DNA from: CAVVAH01 sp963746175
GTDB lineage: Bacteria > Actinomycetota > Actinomycetes > JACCUZ01
Direction of reading: 5' to 3'
Assembly (NCBI GenBank): GCA_963746175.1
Contig: CAVVAH010000008.1
Span: 496,001-560,000, forward strand
DNA: 64,000 bases
The translations under genes and the position numbers were made by a program. Shown here piece after piece: positions 33,580 to 42,758 of the stretch. The first letter of the stretch is position 1. The number at the start of each line of letters is the position of its first letter. The notes under the pieces are model-generated. The model saw only the letters and a list, made by a program, of their open reading frames with translations. It was not told the DNA's origin and ran no database searches.

Positions 33580-34352
33580 GACGACCTCCCCGCGGTGACC
33601 AGGCCGGCGACGACGCCTGCGACGGCACCGGCACCGATGGCGAGGCTCGGGACGACGAGGCCGACGACCGGGGCGAGGAGCGCGGCGGCGGCCGCGGAGG
33701 CCAGCGCCGGCGACGTGCTCAGCCGGGGCACCAGCAGTGCCAGGAAGAGCGACAGCCCCAGCAGCCCGACGTGCGGCAGGGCCGGGAGCAGCGGGCCGAC
33801 CAGGACGCCGAGCGCGACGGAGGCGCTCCAGAGCCCGAGCCTCCAGAACCCGAGGCGGGTCCAGTAGGAGCGGAAGGCGGCGGGCCGGGAGAGCAGCTCC
33901 GGTCGGCCGACGGCGGCGACGTACGTCGCGTCGACGACCAGGTGGACGCCGACGAGCCGGAACCACAGCGGCTGCGTCCGGAAGCCCGGCTCCAGCGCGG
34001 CGCCGTAGAGCAGCAGCCGCGAGTTGACCACCGCGGCGGAGAGGACGACCGCCAGGACCCCGACGCCACGCTCCAGCATCGTGATCGCGGACAGCTGCGC
34101 GGTGCCGGCGTAGAACAGCCCGCCGGACACCGCGCCGGCCGCGTCGCCGAGGCTGCGCACCGACGTGATCGTGACGCCGAGCGCGAGCCCGAACGGCAGC
34201 ATGCTCGGCAGCATCGCCAGCAGGTCGGAGCGTGCGGCGACGGCCTCCGGCCGGGCGGTGCGGCGGCGCGGCCGCGCCGCGGCCCGCGAGCTGGGCTTCG
34301 TCGACGGGAGCGCCGGGGTCGTGGGCGCGGTCGGGGCGAGCAGGGCGGACAT
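33576..34352 (-). CDS. azlC: AzlC-type branched-chain amino acid permease
   Basis: A 258-residue permease with about seven hydrophobic segments. The AzlC hallmark is LPFGLALGVTITSVRSLGDA (about 52-71) followed by FYAGTAQLSAITML, and NSRLLLYGAALEPGF further on. The first 40 residues are a proline- and arginine-rich extension with no membrane segment. Forms an exporter with the coupled AzlD. No Lrp-type regulator is adjacent. ATG start near a GAGGAAC site. Confidence 0.9.
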   Translation of the reverse strand: MSALLAPTAPTTPALPSTKPSSRAAARPRRRTARPEAVAARSDLLAMLPSMLPFGLALGVTITSVRSLGDAAGAVSGGLFYAGTAQLSAITMLERGVGVLAVVLSAAVVNSRLLLYGAALEPGFRTQPLWFRLVGVHLVVDATYVAAVGRPELLSRPAAFRSYWTRLGFWRLGLWSASVALGVLVGPLLPALPHVGLLGLSLFLALLVPRLSTSPALASAAAAALLAPVVGLVVPSLAIGAGAVAGVVAGLVTAGRSS

Positions 34353-34498
34353 GACTGTTCCTCGGGTCGGGGGTTCGTGCTCCCACCGTGCCGGGACCGG
34401 CGTCCCCGGCCATCGGAGCCGACCACCCATCTAGGGAACGGCGACTACCTACGCGTCGAGCGCTGGTGGTGGCCGGCGGTCCCGTAGCGTGCGCGACC

Positions 34499-34855
34499 AT
34501 GCAGATCCAGGGACTCGTCTTCGCCGGCACCGCGACCCCGCACCGCGCGGCGATGACGGCCTTCGTCACCGACGTCCTCGGGCTGGCCCCGACGTCCTCC
34601 GACGCGGACCACGCGGACATGTTCACGCTGCCGGACGGGTCCGGGTTCGCGGTGAGCGGCGAGCGGGAGCCGGGAGGTGGGACCTCCCGGACCGTCGGCT
34701 TCCTCGTCGCGGACCTGGACGCCGCGGTGGCCGAGCTCCGCTCGCACGGCACGACGGTCGACGAGCCGGACGGCAACGAGGCGTACCGGTACGCGCACTT
34801 CGTCGCCCCCGACGGCGACCTCTACGAGCTCGTCCAGCGCGTCGCCCCCGTCTGA
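34499..34855 (+). CDS. VOC-family (glyoxalase/dioxygenase fold) protein
   Basis: A 118-residue single-domain VOC protein. The two beta-alpha-beta-beta-beta halves are visible: FAGTATPHRAAMTAFVTDVL then ADMFTLPDGSGFAVSG, and VGFLVADLDAAVAELRSHGT then YAHFVAPDGDLYELVQ with the C-terminal E in the metal position. Function could be a glyoxalase-like or resistance protein; nothing in context decides. Divergent from azlC with 146 bases between the starts. Confidence 0.85.
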   Translation: MQIQGLVFAGTATPHRAAMTAFVTDVLGLAPTSSDADHADMFTLPDGSGFAVSGEREPGGGTSRTVGFLVADLDAAVAELRSHGTTVDEPDGNEAYRYAHFVAPDGDLYELVQRVAPV

Positions 34856-34864
34856 GGGGGTCGG

Positions 34865-35656
34865 TCAGTCGCGGGCCGGCTCGCCGTGGCGGGCGTTGGC
34901 TGCGCCCCGGCGCCAGTACGGCTTGGGGAACAGCGCCTCGCGCGGCCAGCCGTGGTCCTTGACCAGCGCAGAGCGGATCGTCGAGGCCAGCGTCATCTCC
35001 CCGCCGACGTAGGCGACCACGCCTCCCTGGTGGTCGCCGAGCCCGCTGGCGGCGAGCAGGGCGCGGCCGGTCGCCTCGTCGTCCGCGGCGGCGTCGACCC
35101 ACGTCGTCCCGGCCGGGCAGGCGGTCGCGGTCAGGGCCAGCCGGTCGTCGACGGACGGGACGGTGAGGGTCACGACGGCGGTGGCAGGCGCCCCCACCGC
35201 CTCGGCCATCGCGTACGCCGCCGGCAGGAAGCTCTGGTCCCCGAGGAAGTGGTGCACCCGCGCGTCCGGCACGAGGTGCACCTTGCCGCGCGGGCCGATG
35301 GCCTCGACGACGTCCCCCGGCGTGGCGAGGTGCAGCCGGCTGGTGCCCTCGACCTCGGGGTGCACCACGACGTCGAGGGCGACGGTGCCGGCGACCGGGT
35401 CGAGGTCGCGCATGGTCCAGCGGCGTCGTAGGACGGGCGACGACGTCGTCGCCGTGAGCATGAGGTCCTGGCCGGGCTCCGCGGCGAGCCCGCGCAGTCC
35501 CTCTCCCTCGAGCTCGACCCGCACCAGCGTCGGGGTGAGGGGCTGCACCGCGACGACCCTGAGGGCCATCAGGCGCGCATCCATGCGCGCCGCGACGGCG
35601 GCGCTGTCGTCGAAGTCGACCGGCGGCCGGTCCTGGGTCTCGGGCACGGGCGCCAC
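34865..35656 (-). CDS. Siderophore-interacting protein, flavin reductase type
   Basis: A 263-residue member of the siderophore-interacting protein family, which reduces ferric siderophores with FAD and NAD(P)H. The FAD-binding beta-barrel holds LRRRWTMRDLDP (the R-x-Y-S/T-x-R equivalent, here RRWTMR) and the HPEVEGTSRLHLATPGDVVE stretch; the C-terminal half ends with YVGGEMTLASTIRSALVKDHG, GWPREALFPKPYWRRG. It starts with GTG. It overlaps no neighbour and is convergent with the VOC gene, only 9 bases apart. Confidence 0.88.
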   Translation of the reverse strand: MAPVPETQDRPPVDFDDSAAVAARMDARLMALRVVAVQPLTPTLVRVELEGEGLRGLAAEPGQDLMLTATTSSPVLRRRWTMRDLDPVAGTVALDVVVHPEVEGTSRLHLATPGDVVEAIGPRGKVHLVPDARVHHFLGDQSFLPAAYAMAEAVGAPATAVVTLTVPSVDDRLALTATACPAGTTWVDAAADDEATGRALLAASGLGDHQGGVVAYVGGEMTLASTIRSALVKDHGWPREALFPKPYWRRGAANARHGEPARD

Positions 35657-35690
35657 CGTACGTCGTGAGCCTGGGCGCCGGCCGGGCGCG

Positions 35691-36359
35691 TCAGGCCCGC
35701 ACGATGCCGATGTTGAACACCGGCGAGCCGACCTCGCCCATCAGCGCGAGCCACAGCGGCAGGTACATCTCGGTGGCGCGGGCGGCGCGGATACCGCCGA
35801 GGTCGACGACCGCGGCCGACGGCCAGCCGAGGTCGGCCAGCAGACCGGTGACGACGGCCTTGGCATCGGCGTCCTCGCCCGCGACGAAGACCTGGTGGTC
35901 GCCCCGGAGTGCGCCGGGACGGACCATGACCTGGGCGTTGACGGTGTTCAGCGTCTTGACCACCCGGGCATCGGGGAACGCGGCCTGGACCTGCTCGCCG
36001 AGGCTGTCGGTGTTGGCCACCGACAGGGTGGGAGGGAAGCCGGCCGAGAAGTCCAGCGGGTTCGAGACGTCCGCGACGACGATCCCCGCGAGCCCCGAGG
36101 CACCGTCGGCGGCGCCCCGCAGCGCGCCCAGCGTGCCGTCGCCGTTGGTCGCGTTGACCACCACCTCGGCGTGCGCACCCGCGTCGGCCAGCGGCACGAG
36201 CGGGACGTCGGCGTGGCCCGCCATCCACTCCGCCACCTCCGGGCGGGCGACCGTGTCGGCGACGTCACGGGTGCCGACGACGACGTCGTGCCCGGCCGTC
36301 GCGAGCGCCCCTGCGAGCGTGCGCCCCGCGATGCCTGTCCCGAGGACGGAGATCCGCAT
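35691..36359 (-). CDS. NADPH-dependent F420 reductase-like oxidoreductase
   Basis: A 222-residue NAD(P)-binding protein of the NpdG/F420-dependent NADP reductase type. The Rossmann motif is ISVLGTGIAGRTLAGALATA (3-22), then GTRDVADT. VVADVSNPLDFSAGFPPTLS and ARVVKTLNTVNAQVM are the family's core blocks. Such enzymes move hydride between F420 and NADP, though this subgroup often has unknown substrates. On the same strand as the siderophore-interacting gene with 34 bases between. Confidence 0.82.
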   Translation of the reverse strand: MRISVLGTGIAGRTLAGALATAGHDVVVGTRDVADTVARPEVAEWMAGHADVPLVPLADAGAHAEVVVNATNGDGTLGALRGAADGASGLAGIVVADVSNPLDFSAGFPPTLSVANTDSLGEQVQAAFPDARVVKTLNTVNAQVMVRPGALRGDHQVFVAGEDADAKAVVTGLLADLGWPSAAVVDLGGIRAARATEMYLPLWLALMGEVGSPVFNIGIVRA

Positions 36360-36453
36360 GCCCGCGACCCTACGACCGTCCGGGCGAGTACGCCGACCGG
36401 CTCCGGGTAGGCGCCAGGAGCCCCCGCCACCCCGTGATCGGAGCACCACAGAC

Positions 36454-37449
36454 ATGTCACCCGAGGTCGTCGTCATCACCGGAGCCAGCGGTGGGATCGG
36501 ACGGGCCACCGCGACCGCCTTCGCGGCACGTGGCGCGAAGGTCGCCCTCGTCGCACGGGGGCAGGCCGGCCTCGACGCCGCCGCGGCAGACGTGCGCGCC
36601 GCGGGCGGCGAGGCACTGGTCCTCCCGGCCGACGTCGCGGACCCGGCCGCGCTGGAGGCGCTCGCGGACCGGGTCGAGGACGAGCTCGGACCCATCGGCG
36701 TCTGGGTCAACGACGCGTTCACCTCCGTGTTCGCGCCGTTCGAGAAGATCACTGCCGAGGAGTACAAGCGGGTCACCGAGGTGAGCTACCTCGGCTACGT
36801 GTACGGCACCATGACGGCGCTGCGCCGGATGAAGCCGCGCGACCGGGGCGTGGTCGTCCAGGTCGGGTCGGCGCTCGCCTACCGCGGCATCCCGCTGCAG
36901 ACGGCGTACTGCGGGGCGAAGCACGCCATCCAGGGCTTCCACGAGGCGCTGCGGTGCGAGCTCCTGCACGAGAAGAGCGGCGTGCGCGTGACCATGGTGC
37001 AGATGCCCGCGGTGAACACCCCGCAGTTCTCCTGGGTGCTGTCCCGGCTGCCGCGGCACGCGCAGCCGGTGCCGCCGATCTACCAGCCCGAGGTGGCGGC
37101 ACGCGCCGTCGTCCACGCCGCCGACCATCCCGGGCGGCGCGAGTACTGGGTCGGCGCCACGACCGCGGCCACTCTCGCGGCCAACGCGGTCGCGCCCGGC
37201 CTGCTGGACCGCTACCTGGGCCGCACCGGCTTCGACTCGCAGCAGACCCAGCAGCCGCGCGACCCGGACGCCCCGGAGAACCTGTGGGAGCCTGCCGACG
37301 CCGACCGGGACTTCGGCGCGCACGGCGCGTTCGACGACCGCTCGCACCCGCGCAGCGCGCAGCTCTGGGCCAGCCAGCACCACGGGGCGGTCGCCGCGGC
37401 CGCCGGGCTCGCCGGTGCGGCAGCCGTCGCCCTGTGGCGCCGGTCGTGA
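36454..37449 (+). CDS. Short-chain dehydrogenase with C-terminal membrane anchor
   Basis: A 331-residue SDR. The cofactor motif is TGASGGIGRA (about 9-18), the usual NNAG reads VNDAFTS, and the active site is S in VGSALAYRGI with YCGAKHAIQGF. Residues 265-310 are a linker, and the last 18 (AAAAGLAGAAAVALWRRS) could be a short membrane segment. It resembles actinobacterial SDRs annotated with lipid or polyketide roles; substrate unknown. Its stop overlaps the next gene's GTG start. Confidence 0.85.
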   Translation: MSPEVVVITGASGGIGRATATAFAARGAKVALVARGQAGLDAAAADVRAAGGEALVLPADVADPAALEALADRVEDELGPIGVWVNDAFTSVFAPFEKITAEEYKRVTEVSYLGYVYGTMTALRRMKPRDRGVVVQVGSALAYRGIPLQTAYCGAKHAIQGFHEALRCELLHEKSGVRVTMVQMPAVNTPQFSWVLSRLPRHAQPVPPIYQPEVAARAVVHAADHPGRREYWVGATTAATLAANAVAPGLLDRYLGRTGFDSQQTQQPRDPDAPENLWEPADADRDFGAHGAFDDRSHPRSAQLWASQHHGAVAAAAGLAGAAAVALWRRS

Positions 37450-37829
37450 CGTCCGCGGCGCGGCTCCAGGTGCTCGGCGCCGTACGTGTGGGCGTCGGAG
37501 CCGCGTGGGCTGTCGGTCTCGCGACGGGGCATCCGGCGGCGGGTGGCCGGTTGCCGCGGGCCGGCCGGGCTGCGGCCGGCGCCCTCGCGCTGCGCGACCT
37601 CACCCAGGGCGCACTGCTGGTCGCGCGCCCGGACCCGGCGGCGGCGGAGGCGGGCGCCGTCGTCGACGTCCTGCACGCCCTGAGCATGCTGCCGGTGCTC
37701 GCCCTGGCGCCGCGCTACCGCCGGGCCGCGACGGTGAGCGCCGGCGCGGCGACCACGTGGGTCGCGCTCGCGGCGGTCGCCGTCGGCGGCGCGTCCCGCC
37801 GTACTCGCCAGGACCTTCCGCGGCCATGA
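37446..37829 (+). CDS. Hypothetical membrane protein
   Basis: A 127-residue alanine/valine-rich protein with probable hydrophobic segments near residues 6-27, 43-60, 68-90 and 95-117. The arrangement (R-V-G-V-G-A, then RDLTQGALLVARPDP) recalls small actinobacterial four-span proteins but I cannot name the family. The GTG start overlaps the SDR stop by four bases, so it is translated with the SDR. Confidence 0.6.
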   Translation: MTSAARLQVLGAVRVGVGAAWAVGLATGHPAAGGRLPRAGRAAAGALALRDLTQGALLVARPDPAAAEAGAVVDVLHALSMLPVLALAPRYRRAATVSAGAATTWVALAAVAVGGASRRTRQDLPRP

Positions 37830-37833
37830 AGGT

Positions 37834-37904
37834 CTACGCCTCCCCGCGGGGCAGCCGCTCACGGATGGCCGCCAGGTCACCACGTCGTAGATCTCCTGGG
37901 CCAT
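37834..37904 (-). pseudogene. Possible DUF2267-like C-terminal remnant, frameshifted
   Basis: On the minus strand, MAQEIYDVVT is followed, after a shift of frame, by GDLAAIRERLPRGEA and a stop. The pieces together read like the end of a DUF2267-type protein (…DVVTGDLAAIRERLP…). Nothing of the rest of the domain is seen upstream. The rest of the 308-base gap up to the HAD gene has no gene-like signal. This is a weak call; both halves could be chance. Confidence 0.3.
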
Positions 37905-38137
37905 CGTCGGACCCGAACGACGGCGCAACGCCCCGTCGACCCCTTCTGCCCGGCAATGTCAACGGTCGTTCCGTCGTTCGGGCTCGGGGATCGCGCGACC
38001 GCATCCGCCTGACGGGTCACGTCGTCGACCAGGGCTTCGGCTCCGTGTCGTCGTCCACCGCCTCGATGCGCTGGTAGGCCAGGAGGCATCCGCCGTCCCG
38101 GCCGGTTGCCGGGCGGGATCGTGGGTAACCGCCGGGC

Positions 38138-38788
38138 ATGCCGGTCGCGGTCCTGCTCGACGTCGACGGCACCCTCGTCGACTCCAACTACCAGCACGTC
38201 CTCGCGTGGCAGCGCGCCTTCGCCGAGCACGACCTCGTCCCTGGCAACTGGCGCATCCACCGGCGCATCGGGATGGGCGGCGACAAGCTCGTCCCGGCGC
38301 TGGCCGGGGACGACGCCGAGCGGCACCACGGCGACGACCTCCGTGCGGCCTGGCGCCGGCACGTAGACCCGATGCTGGACGAGGTGGAACCGGTGAACGG
38401 CGCCCGGGCGCTGCTCGTCGCGCTCAAGGAACACGGTGCCGTGGTCGTCCTGGCGAGCTCCGGTCCGGCCGAGCACGTCGACCGTTGGCTGGACCTTCTC
38501 GACGCCCGCGACCTCGCCGACGGCTGGACGTCGTCCGACGACGCCGAGGAGTCCAAGCCTGCGCCGGACCTCTTCGGCATCGCCCGCGAGCGGGCGGGGA
38601 CGAGTGCTGCCGTTGCGGTCGGGGACGCCACCTGGGACTGCGAGGCCGCCGGAAGGCTCGGCGTACCGTCCTTCGCCTTGCGTACTGGAGGCTTCGCGGC
38701 GGAGGAGCTGCGGGCGGCCGGCGCGCAGGCGGTGTACGACGACCTGCCGTCCCTCACCGCGGACCTCGACCAGGTCCTGCGCCGATGA
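38138..38788 (+). CDS. HAD-superfamily hydrolase
   Basis: A 216-residue haloacid-dehalogenase-fold phosphatase with a helical cap of subtype I. Motif I is LLDVDGTLVDSN (6-17, nucleophile D8 and acid D10), motif II is VVLASSGP, motif III the lysine in EESKPAPDLF, motif IV VGDATWDCEAA. Resembles phosphoglycolate-phosphatase/beta-phosphoglucomutase-like enzymes; substrate unknown. The ATG follows a suitable purine stretch. Confidence 0.88.
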   Translation: MPVAVLLDVDGTLVDSNYQHVLAWQRAFAEHDLVPGNWRIHRRIGMGGDKLVPALAGDDAERHHGDDLRAAWRRHVDPMLDEVEPVNGARALLVALKEHGAVVVLASSGPAEHVDRWLDLLDARDLADGWTSSDDAEESKPAPDLFGIARERAGTSAAVAVGDATWDCEAAGRLGVPSFALRTGGFAAEELRAAGAQAVYDDLPSLTADLDQVLRR

Positions 38789-38853
38789 GGCGCGCAGTGG
38801 TAGGGCCCGGCGGTGGGGGTAAGGGCGCCAGGACGCAACCGGAGGAGGCTCCC

Positions 38854-39555
38854 GTGGACACAGTGCTCCGCGCCCTGGCCAAGGTCACGCTGCGCGACCG
38901 GCCGCTCGAGGAGGTGCTGCGAGAGGTCACCGACATCGCTCGCGACGCCCTGCCTACTGCCGAGGCGACGTCGATCACCCTGCTGCGGCAAGAGAAGGCC
39001 TTCACCGCCGCGTACTCCGGCCAGAGGGCGCTGGACGCCGACGAGCTGCAGTACGAACGTGGCTACGGGCCTTGCATGGACGCTGGTCGCACCGGGCTCG
39101 TCCTGGCGGTCGACGACATGAGGGACGAGACCCGCTGGCCGGACTACGCGGATGCCGTCGTGCGCAAGGGTGTGCTGGCGTCCCTGTCCGCCCCGCTCCC
39201 CTACCAGGGCGCGACGATCGGTGCCCTGAACGTCTACTCCGGGGCGGCGCACGCCTTCGCCGCGGACGACGTACAGATCGCCGAGGAGGTCGCCGATTTT
39301 GTCGCTGTAGCGGTCAGCAACGCCGACGCGCACACCGAGGCCGTCCAGCTGGCGGCAGACATGCGCCGGGCCATGGAGTCCCGTGCGGTCATCGACATGG
39401 CCAAGGGCGTTCTCATCGCCCGGCACCACTGCACGCCCGAGGAGGCATTCGCGATCCTGAGCCGCACCTCGCAGAACCACAACCGCAAGCTGCGCGACCT
39501 GGCAGAGGCCCTCGTCGCCTCGGAGTACGACAGCAAGCCGGCCGAAACGGGCTGA
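38854..39555 (+). CDS. GAF and ANTAR domain protein
   Basis: A 233-residue RNA-binding regulator. The GAF sensor domain covers about residues 15-155 (RALDADELQYERGYGPCMDA, SLSAPLPYQGATIGALNVYS). The ANTAR domain follows (about 165-225: AMESRAVIDMAKGVLIARHH, then PEEAFAILSRTSQNHNRKLR), which binds paired hairpins in nascent mRNA and prevents termination. Start: GTG after a GGAGGAGG site; the frame is open much further upstream but overlaps the HAD gene. Target transcripts are not evident. Confidence 0.9.
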   Translation: MDTVLRALAKVTLRDRPLEEVLREVTDIARDALPTAEATSITLLRQEKAFTAAYSGQRALDADELQYERGYGPCMDAGRTGLVLAVDDMRDETRWPDYADAVVRKGVLASLSAPLPYQGATIGALNVYSGAAHAFAADDVQIAEEVADFVAVAVSNADAHTEAVQLAADMRRAMESRAVIDMAKGVLIARHHCTPEEAFAILSRTSQNHNRKLRDLAEALVASEYDSKPAETG

Positions 39556-39593
39556 CCTGCCCGACGGTCGGCTGCCGGTGCCAAGATCGGGGG

Positions 39594-40475
39594 ATGGCCG
39601 GTAGCAGTGACGACGACCTCGCCGACATGGTCGCGGCAGCCGCCGACGAGCTCTACGGGCTGACGCCCAAGGAGTTCATCGGGGCCCGCGACGCGAAGGT
39701 CAAGGAGCTGCGGGCCGACGGTGATGCTGACGCGGCCCGCGAGGTCGCGGCGCTGCGCCGGCCCACCGTCGCCGCATGGCTGGCCAACCAGCTGGTGCGG
39801 GAGCACGCCGAGGACGTCGACCCGCTGCTGGAGCTCGGCGCCGGGCTGCGCGAGGCGTCCGCCGCGTTGAGCGGCCCTCAGCTCAAGGAGCTGTCGAAGC
39901 AGCGCGGCCAGCTGGTGCAGGCCCTGGTGCGGCAGGCCCGCAAGGACGCCCACGCCGAGGGCCAGCCGGTCACCGAGGACGCCGCCCGCGGCCTGGAGCA
40001 GACGCTGCTCGCTGCGCTGGCCGACGAGCGTGCCGGCGAGCTGCTGCGCGAGGGCCGGCTGGCCGAGGTGCTGCATCACGACGCGTTCGGCACCGACCCC
40101 GGCGGCCCGGTCGTGCGCCGCAAGCCCGCACGGCGCCGTACGGGGAAGAACGCGCCGACACCGGAGGAGAGAGAACGCGCCGAGCGGCGCGCAGCGCTGG
40201 AGGCCGAGCTGGCCGACGCCTGGAAGGAAGCCAGGGCCGCCGCCGACGCCCGCGCCGACGCGGAGGACGCCGCGATCGTGGCCGACCGCGGTGCGACCGA
40301 GGCACGCCGGACCGTCCAGCGGCTGGCCGCGGAGCTGGAGCAGGCCGAGGCGGCCCACGAGGCCGCGGCGGCCGCGAGCGCGGAGACCGCCGAGTCCCGC
40401 GACGACGCCCGGGCCGTGGCCGAGCGGGCCATGAAGCGGGTCAGCGAGCTGCAGAGGGCGCTCGACAAGGCCTGA
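39594..40475 (+). CDS. Coiled-coil protein, unknown
   Basis: A 293-residue cytoplasmic protein with no recognised enzyme motif. Residues 1-80 include ELYGLTPKEFIGARDAKVKE and RRPTVAAWLANQLVREHAED, blocks I recognise from other actinobacterial hypothetical proteins. A basic break (RRKPARRRTGKNAPTP, about 175-190) leads into a continuous charged coiled coil (about 190-293, E/A/R-rich heptads). Possibly structural or nucleoid-associated. 38 bases after the ANTAR gene on the same strand. Confidence 0.75.
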   Translation: MAGSSDDDLADMVAAAADELYGLTPKEFIGARDAKVKELRADGDADAAREVAALRRPTVAAWLANQLVREHAEDVDPLLELGAGLREASAALSGPQLKELSKQRGQLVQALVRQARKDAHAEGQPVTEDAARGLEQTLLAALADERAGELLREGRLAEVLHHDAFGTDPGGPVVRRKPARRRTGKNAPTPEERERAERRAALEAELADAWKEARAAADARADAEDAAIVADRGATEARRTVQRLAAELEQAEAAHEAAAAASAETAESRDDARAVAERAMKRVSELQRALDKA

Positions 40476-40624
40476 CGCGGGACGGCGAGCCGGGTGCCAG
40501 CACCCCCTCGGGACGGGGATGTCGCCCCTCGAACCGGCCGGGTGGCCCGATCGTCGGCGCGCCCGCGGTTCCCTAGCTTCGAAGACGACGAAGTCAGCAC
40601 ACGCAGCAGGAAGGAGCCAGCGCC

Positions 40625-40720
40625 ATGCGTACCCAGCAGCAGATCACCAAGCGCACCACCCGACCGGTGACCGCACCGCTCGACCTGCGCTCCCCGACCG
40701 GGCGCCCGCTCCCGTTCTGA
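40625..40720 (+). CDS. 31-residue LPF peptide, copy B
   Basis: Exactly 31 residues from ATG, opening M-R-T-Q-Q-Q-I-T-K-R and ending PLDLRSPTGRPLPF. It aligns without gaps to copies A and C. This copy has the best translation signal of the three: AGGAAGGAG eight bases before the ATG. A TAGCTT box at 40574-40579 could be the -10 of its own promoter, giving a leader of about 40 bases. It stands alone between the coiled-coil gene and a convergent acetyltransferase gene. The N-terminus is polar, basic and not a secretion signal; function unknown. Confidence 0.78.
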   Translation: MRTQQQITKRTTRPVTAPLDLRSPTGRPLPF

Positions 40721-40742
40721 GCACCCGCTGGGTCGCGACCGG

Positions 40743-41282
40743 CTAGCGTCCGGCGCCGGCGGCCGCGAAGGCCGGTGGGTAGACCAGCCGGCCGCGCAGC
40801 GAGACGTCGTACGCCCCGAGCGGGTACGCCATCCCCGCCTCCGGCGGCGCCCAGTCGGGCAGCGTGATGCGGATGCCCAGGGTGCGGCAGTCCCGGAAGC
40901 CGAACCGCGGGTAGTAGCGCGGGCTGCCCTCGAGCATGACGAGGTTCTCCCCCATCGCGTCGGCCGCGGCCAGCCCCGCGGGCACCAGTGCCGACCCGAT
41001 GCCGCGGCCCTGGTGGGACGGCGCGACCGCCAGCGGCGAGAGCGTGAGCACCTCCCGGCGTACGCCGTCGTCGTCCTCGAGCTCGGCGTGGCTGAGCATC
41101 ACGTGGCCGACGACTCCCCCGTCGAGCCTCGCCACCAACGACAGCTCGGGCACGAACTGCGGCGAGGTGCGGATCATGTCGACGAGGTCGGCCACCTCCA
41201 CGTGGGTGTCGAACGCGGCGCGGACGACTGCCCGGATCGCGTCGTGGTCGGCGGCGGTCTCGGGCTCGATGACGACAGGCAC
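40743..41282 (-). CDS. GNAT family N-acetyltransferase
   Basis: A 179-residue GNAT protein of the type with PLAVAPSHQGRGIGSALVPA as motif A (about 88-107, Q-G-R-G-I-G) and GSPRYYPRFGF (about 120-130) as motif B. The closest general group is the putative acetyltransferase YhbS-like family. The GTG start at VPVVIEPETAADHDAIRAVV fits homologous starts; an upstream in-frame ATG would add 14 residues without similarity. Substrate unknown. Convergent with peptide B. Confidence 0.85.
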   Translation of the reverse strand: MPVVIEPETAADHDAIRAVVRAAFDTHVEVADLVDMIRTSPQFVPELSLVARLDGGVVGHVMLSHAELEDDDGVRREVLTLSPLAVAPSHQGRGIGSALVPAGLAAADAMGENLVMLEGSPRYYPRFGFRDCRTLGIRITLPDWAPPEAGMAYPLGAYDVSLRGRLVYPPAFAAAGAGR

Positions 41283-41419
41283 CCCAGCAGCCTCACCCGC
41301 CTCCCGACCGGACCGCCAGGACATTTCGTTCCGTCCCGGATGCGCGGTTCGCCTTCCCGAGGGTCGACGCGGCGCATACGGTTCGCGATGGATCGTCCTG
41401 ACGCGGAGGAGGTGGGCAG

Positions 41420-42607
41420 GTGCTGGACCTGGAGGCCACCATCGCCGACCAGCGCGAGGCGCATCCCGACGACGTGGGCGACCTGCTCGCCCGGGCCGGC
41501 GAGCGCATCGGCAGCGACGTGATCCTCTACCTCGTCGACTTCGGCCAGGTCGTGCTGCAGCCGGTCCCCAGCTTCTCGGACCCGCAGGTGGTGCCGGAGG
41601 AGAACGTCGCCGCCAGCCTGGCCGGACGGGCGTTCACGAGCGGTACGACGGTCACCGCCGAGCGTCCCGACGGTGTGCGGGTCTGGGTGCCGGTGCGGGA
41701 GCAGTCGGTCCGCGCCGGCGTCCTGGCGATCACCGTCGCGGCTGCCGACGAGGCAGCCCTGGAGGAGTGCCGCCGGCTGGCGGACCTCGCCGGGCTGCTC
41801 GTGTCCGGGGCGGCGCCGTACACCGACCTCATGCACGTCCGGCGCCGTGGCCGAGGGATGACTCTCGCGGCGTCGATGCAGTGGGACCTCCTGCCGCCGC
41901 TGACCCTGCGGTCGAGCCGCGCGGTCGTGACCGGCCTGCTCGAGCCCGCGTACGAGGTCGCCGGCGACGCGTTCGACTACGCGATGAACGGCCGGCGGCT
42001 GGACGTCGCCGTCCTCGACGGCATGGGGCACGGCATCGCGTCGACCCTGCTGACGACACTGGCCGTCGGCGCGTACCGGCACGCCCGCCGGGACGGCCGG
42101 GGGCTGCCGGAGATGCACGCCGCGGTCGACGCCGCGATCGAGGCCCAGTACGACGGCGACGCGTTCGTCACCGGGATCCTGGCCCGGCTGCGGCTGGACA
42201 CCGGTGAGCTCGAGTGGTCCTGCGCCGGGCACCCGGTGCCGCTGCTGCTGCGCGACCGGCGGGTCGTCGGCCCGCTCGGGTGCGAGCCGTCGACGCCGTT
42301 CGGGCTCGACGGCGGCTCGCCGCAGCTGCAGAGCACGGCACTCGAGCCGGGCGACAGCGTGCTGCTCTACACCGACGGCGTCGTGGAGGCCCGGACGGCT
42401 GAGGGCACCGAGCTCGGGCTGGAGCGCCTGATCGACCTGCTGGAGCGCGAGGCCGCCGCCGAGACGCCTCCCGAGGAGACCCTGCGCCGGCTGATCCGCA
42501 GCACGCTGGACCACCGGGGCGGCACGCTGCGGGACGACGCGACCCTCGTGCTGCTGCGCTGGGTCGAGCCGGAGGCTGTGGCGGAGCCGGTCCCCTCCCC
42601 ACGCTGA
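41420..42607 (+). CDS. SpoIIE-type PP2C phosphatase with N-terminal sensor region
   Basis: A 395-residue protein. Residues 1-150 are a GAF-like or unrecognised sensor region. Residues 165-385 are a SpoIIE/RsbU-type PP2C domain: EVAGDAFDYAMNGRRLDVAV (metal D), DGMGHGIASTLL, AGHPVPLLL and the C-terminal RDDATLVLLRWVEP (the second metal D). These phosphatases act on anti-anti-sigma factors in partner-switching stress pathways. No STAS or RsbW-type gene is nearby. GTG start. Confidence 0.88.
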   Translation: MLDLEATIADQREAHPDDVGDLLARAGERIGSDVILYLVDFGQVVLQPVPSFSDPQVVPEENVAASLAGRAFTSGTTVTAERPDGVRVWVPVREQSVRAGVLAITVAAADEAALEECRRLADLAGLLVSGAAPYTDLMHVRRRGRGMTLAASMQWDLLPPLTLRSSRAVVTGLLEPAYEVAGDAFDYAMNGRRLDVAVLDGMGHGIASTLLTTLAVGAYRHARRDGRGLPEMHAAVDAAIEAQYDGDAFVTGILARLRLDTGELEWSCAGHPVPLLLRDRRVVGPLGCEPSTPFGLDGGSPQLQSTALEPGDSVLLYTDGVVEARTAEGTELGLERLIDLLEREAAAETPPEETLRRLIRSTLDHRGGTLRDDATLVLLRWVEPEAVAEPVPSPR

Positions 42608-42758
42608 CGGGTGGGCGGCCCGCCCCTGAGAGCGACCGGCCCGCACTGTCCGGGTCGGACCAGGGTAAGTCCCCGATGCGCTTCGGGTGGCGCGTGACGC
42701 ATCGTGGACGACGTACCCAGTGGTCGCCGTCCGGTGGCCACCCCGACAGTGACAGGAC

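Noticed and set aside
37830..38137. A tRNA or small RNA in the gap before the HAD gene
   Set aside because: No cloverleaf, no GTTCGA-type T-loop and no CCA end could be found.
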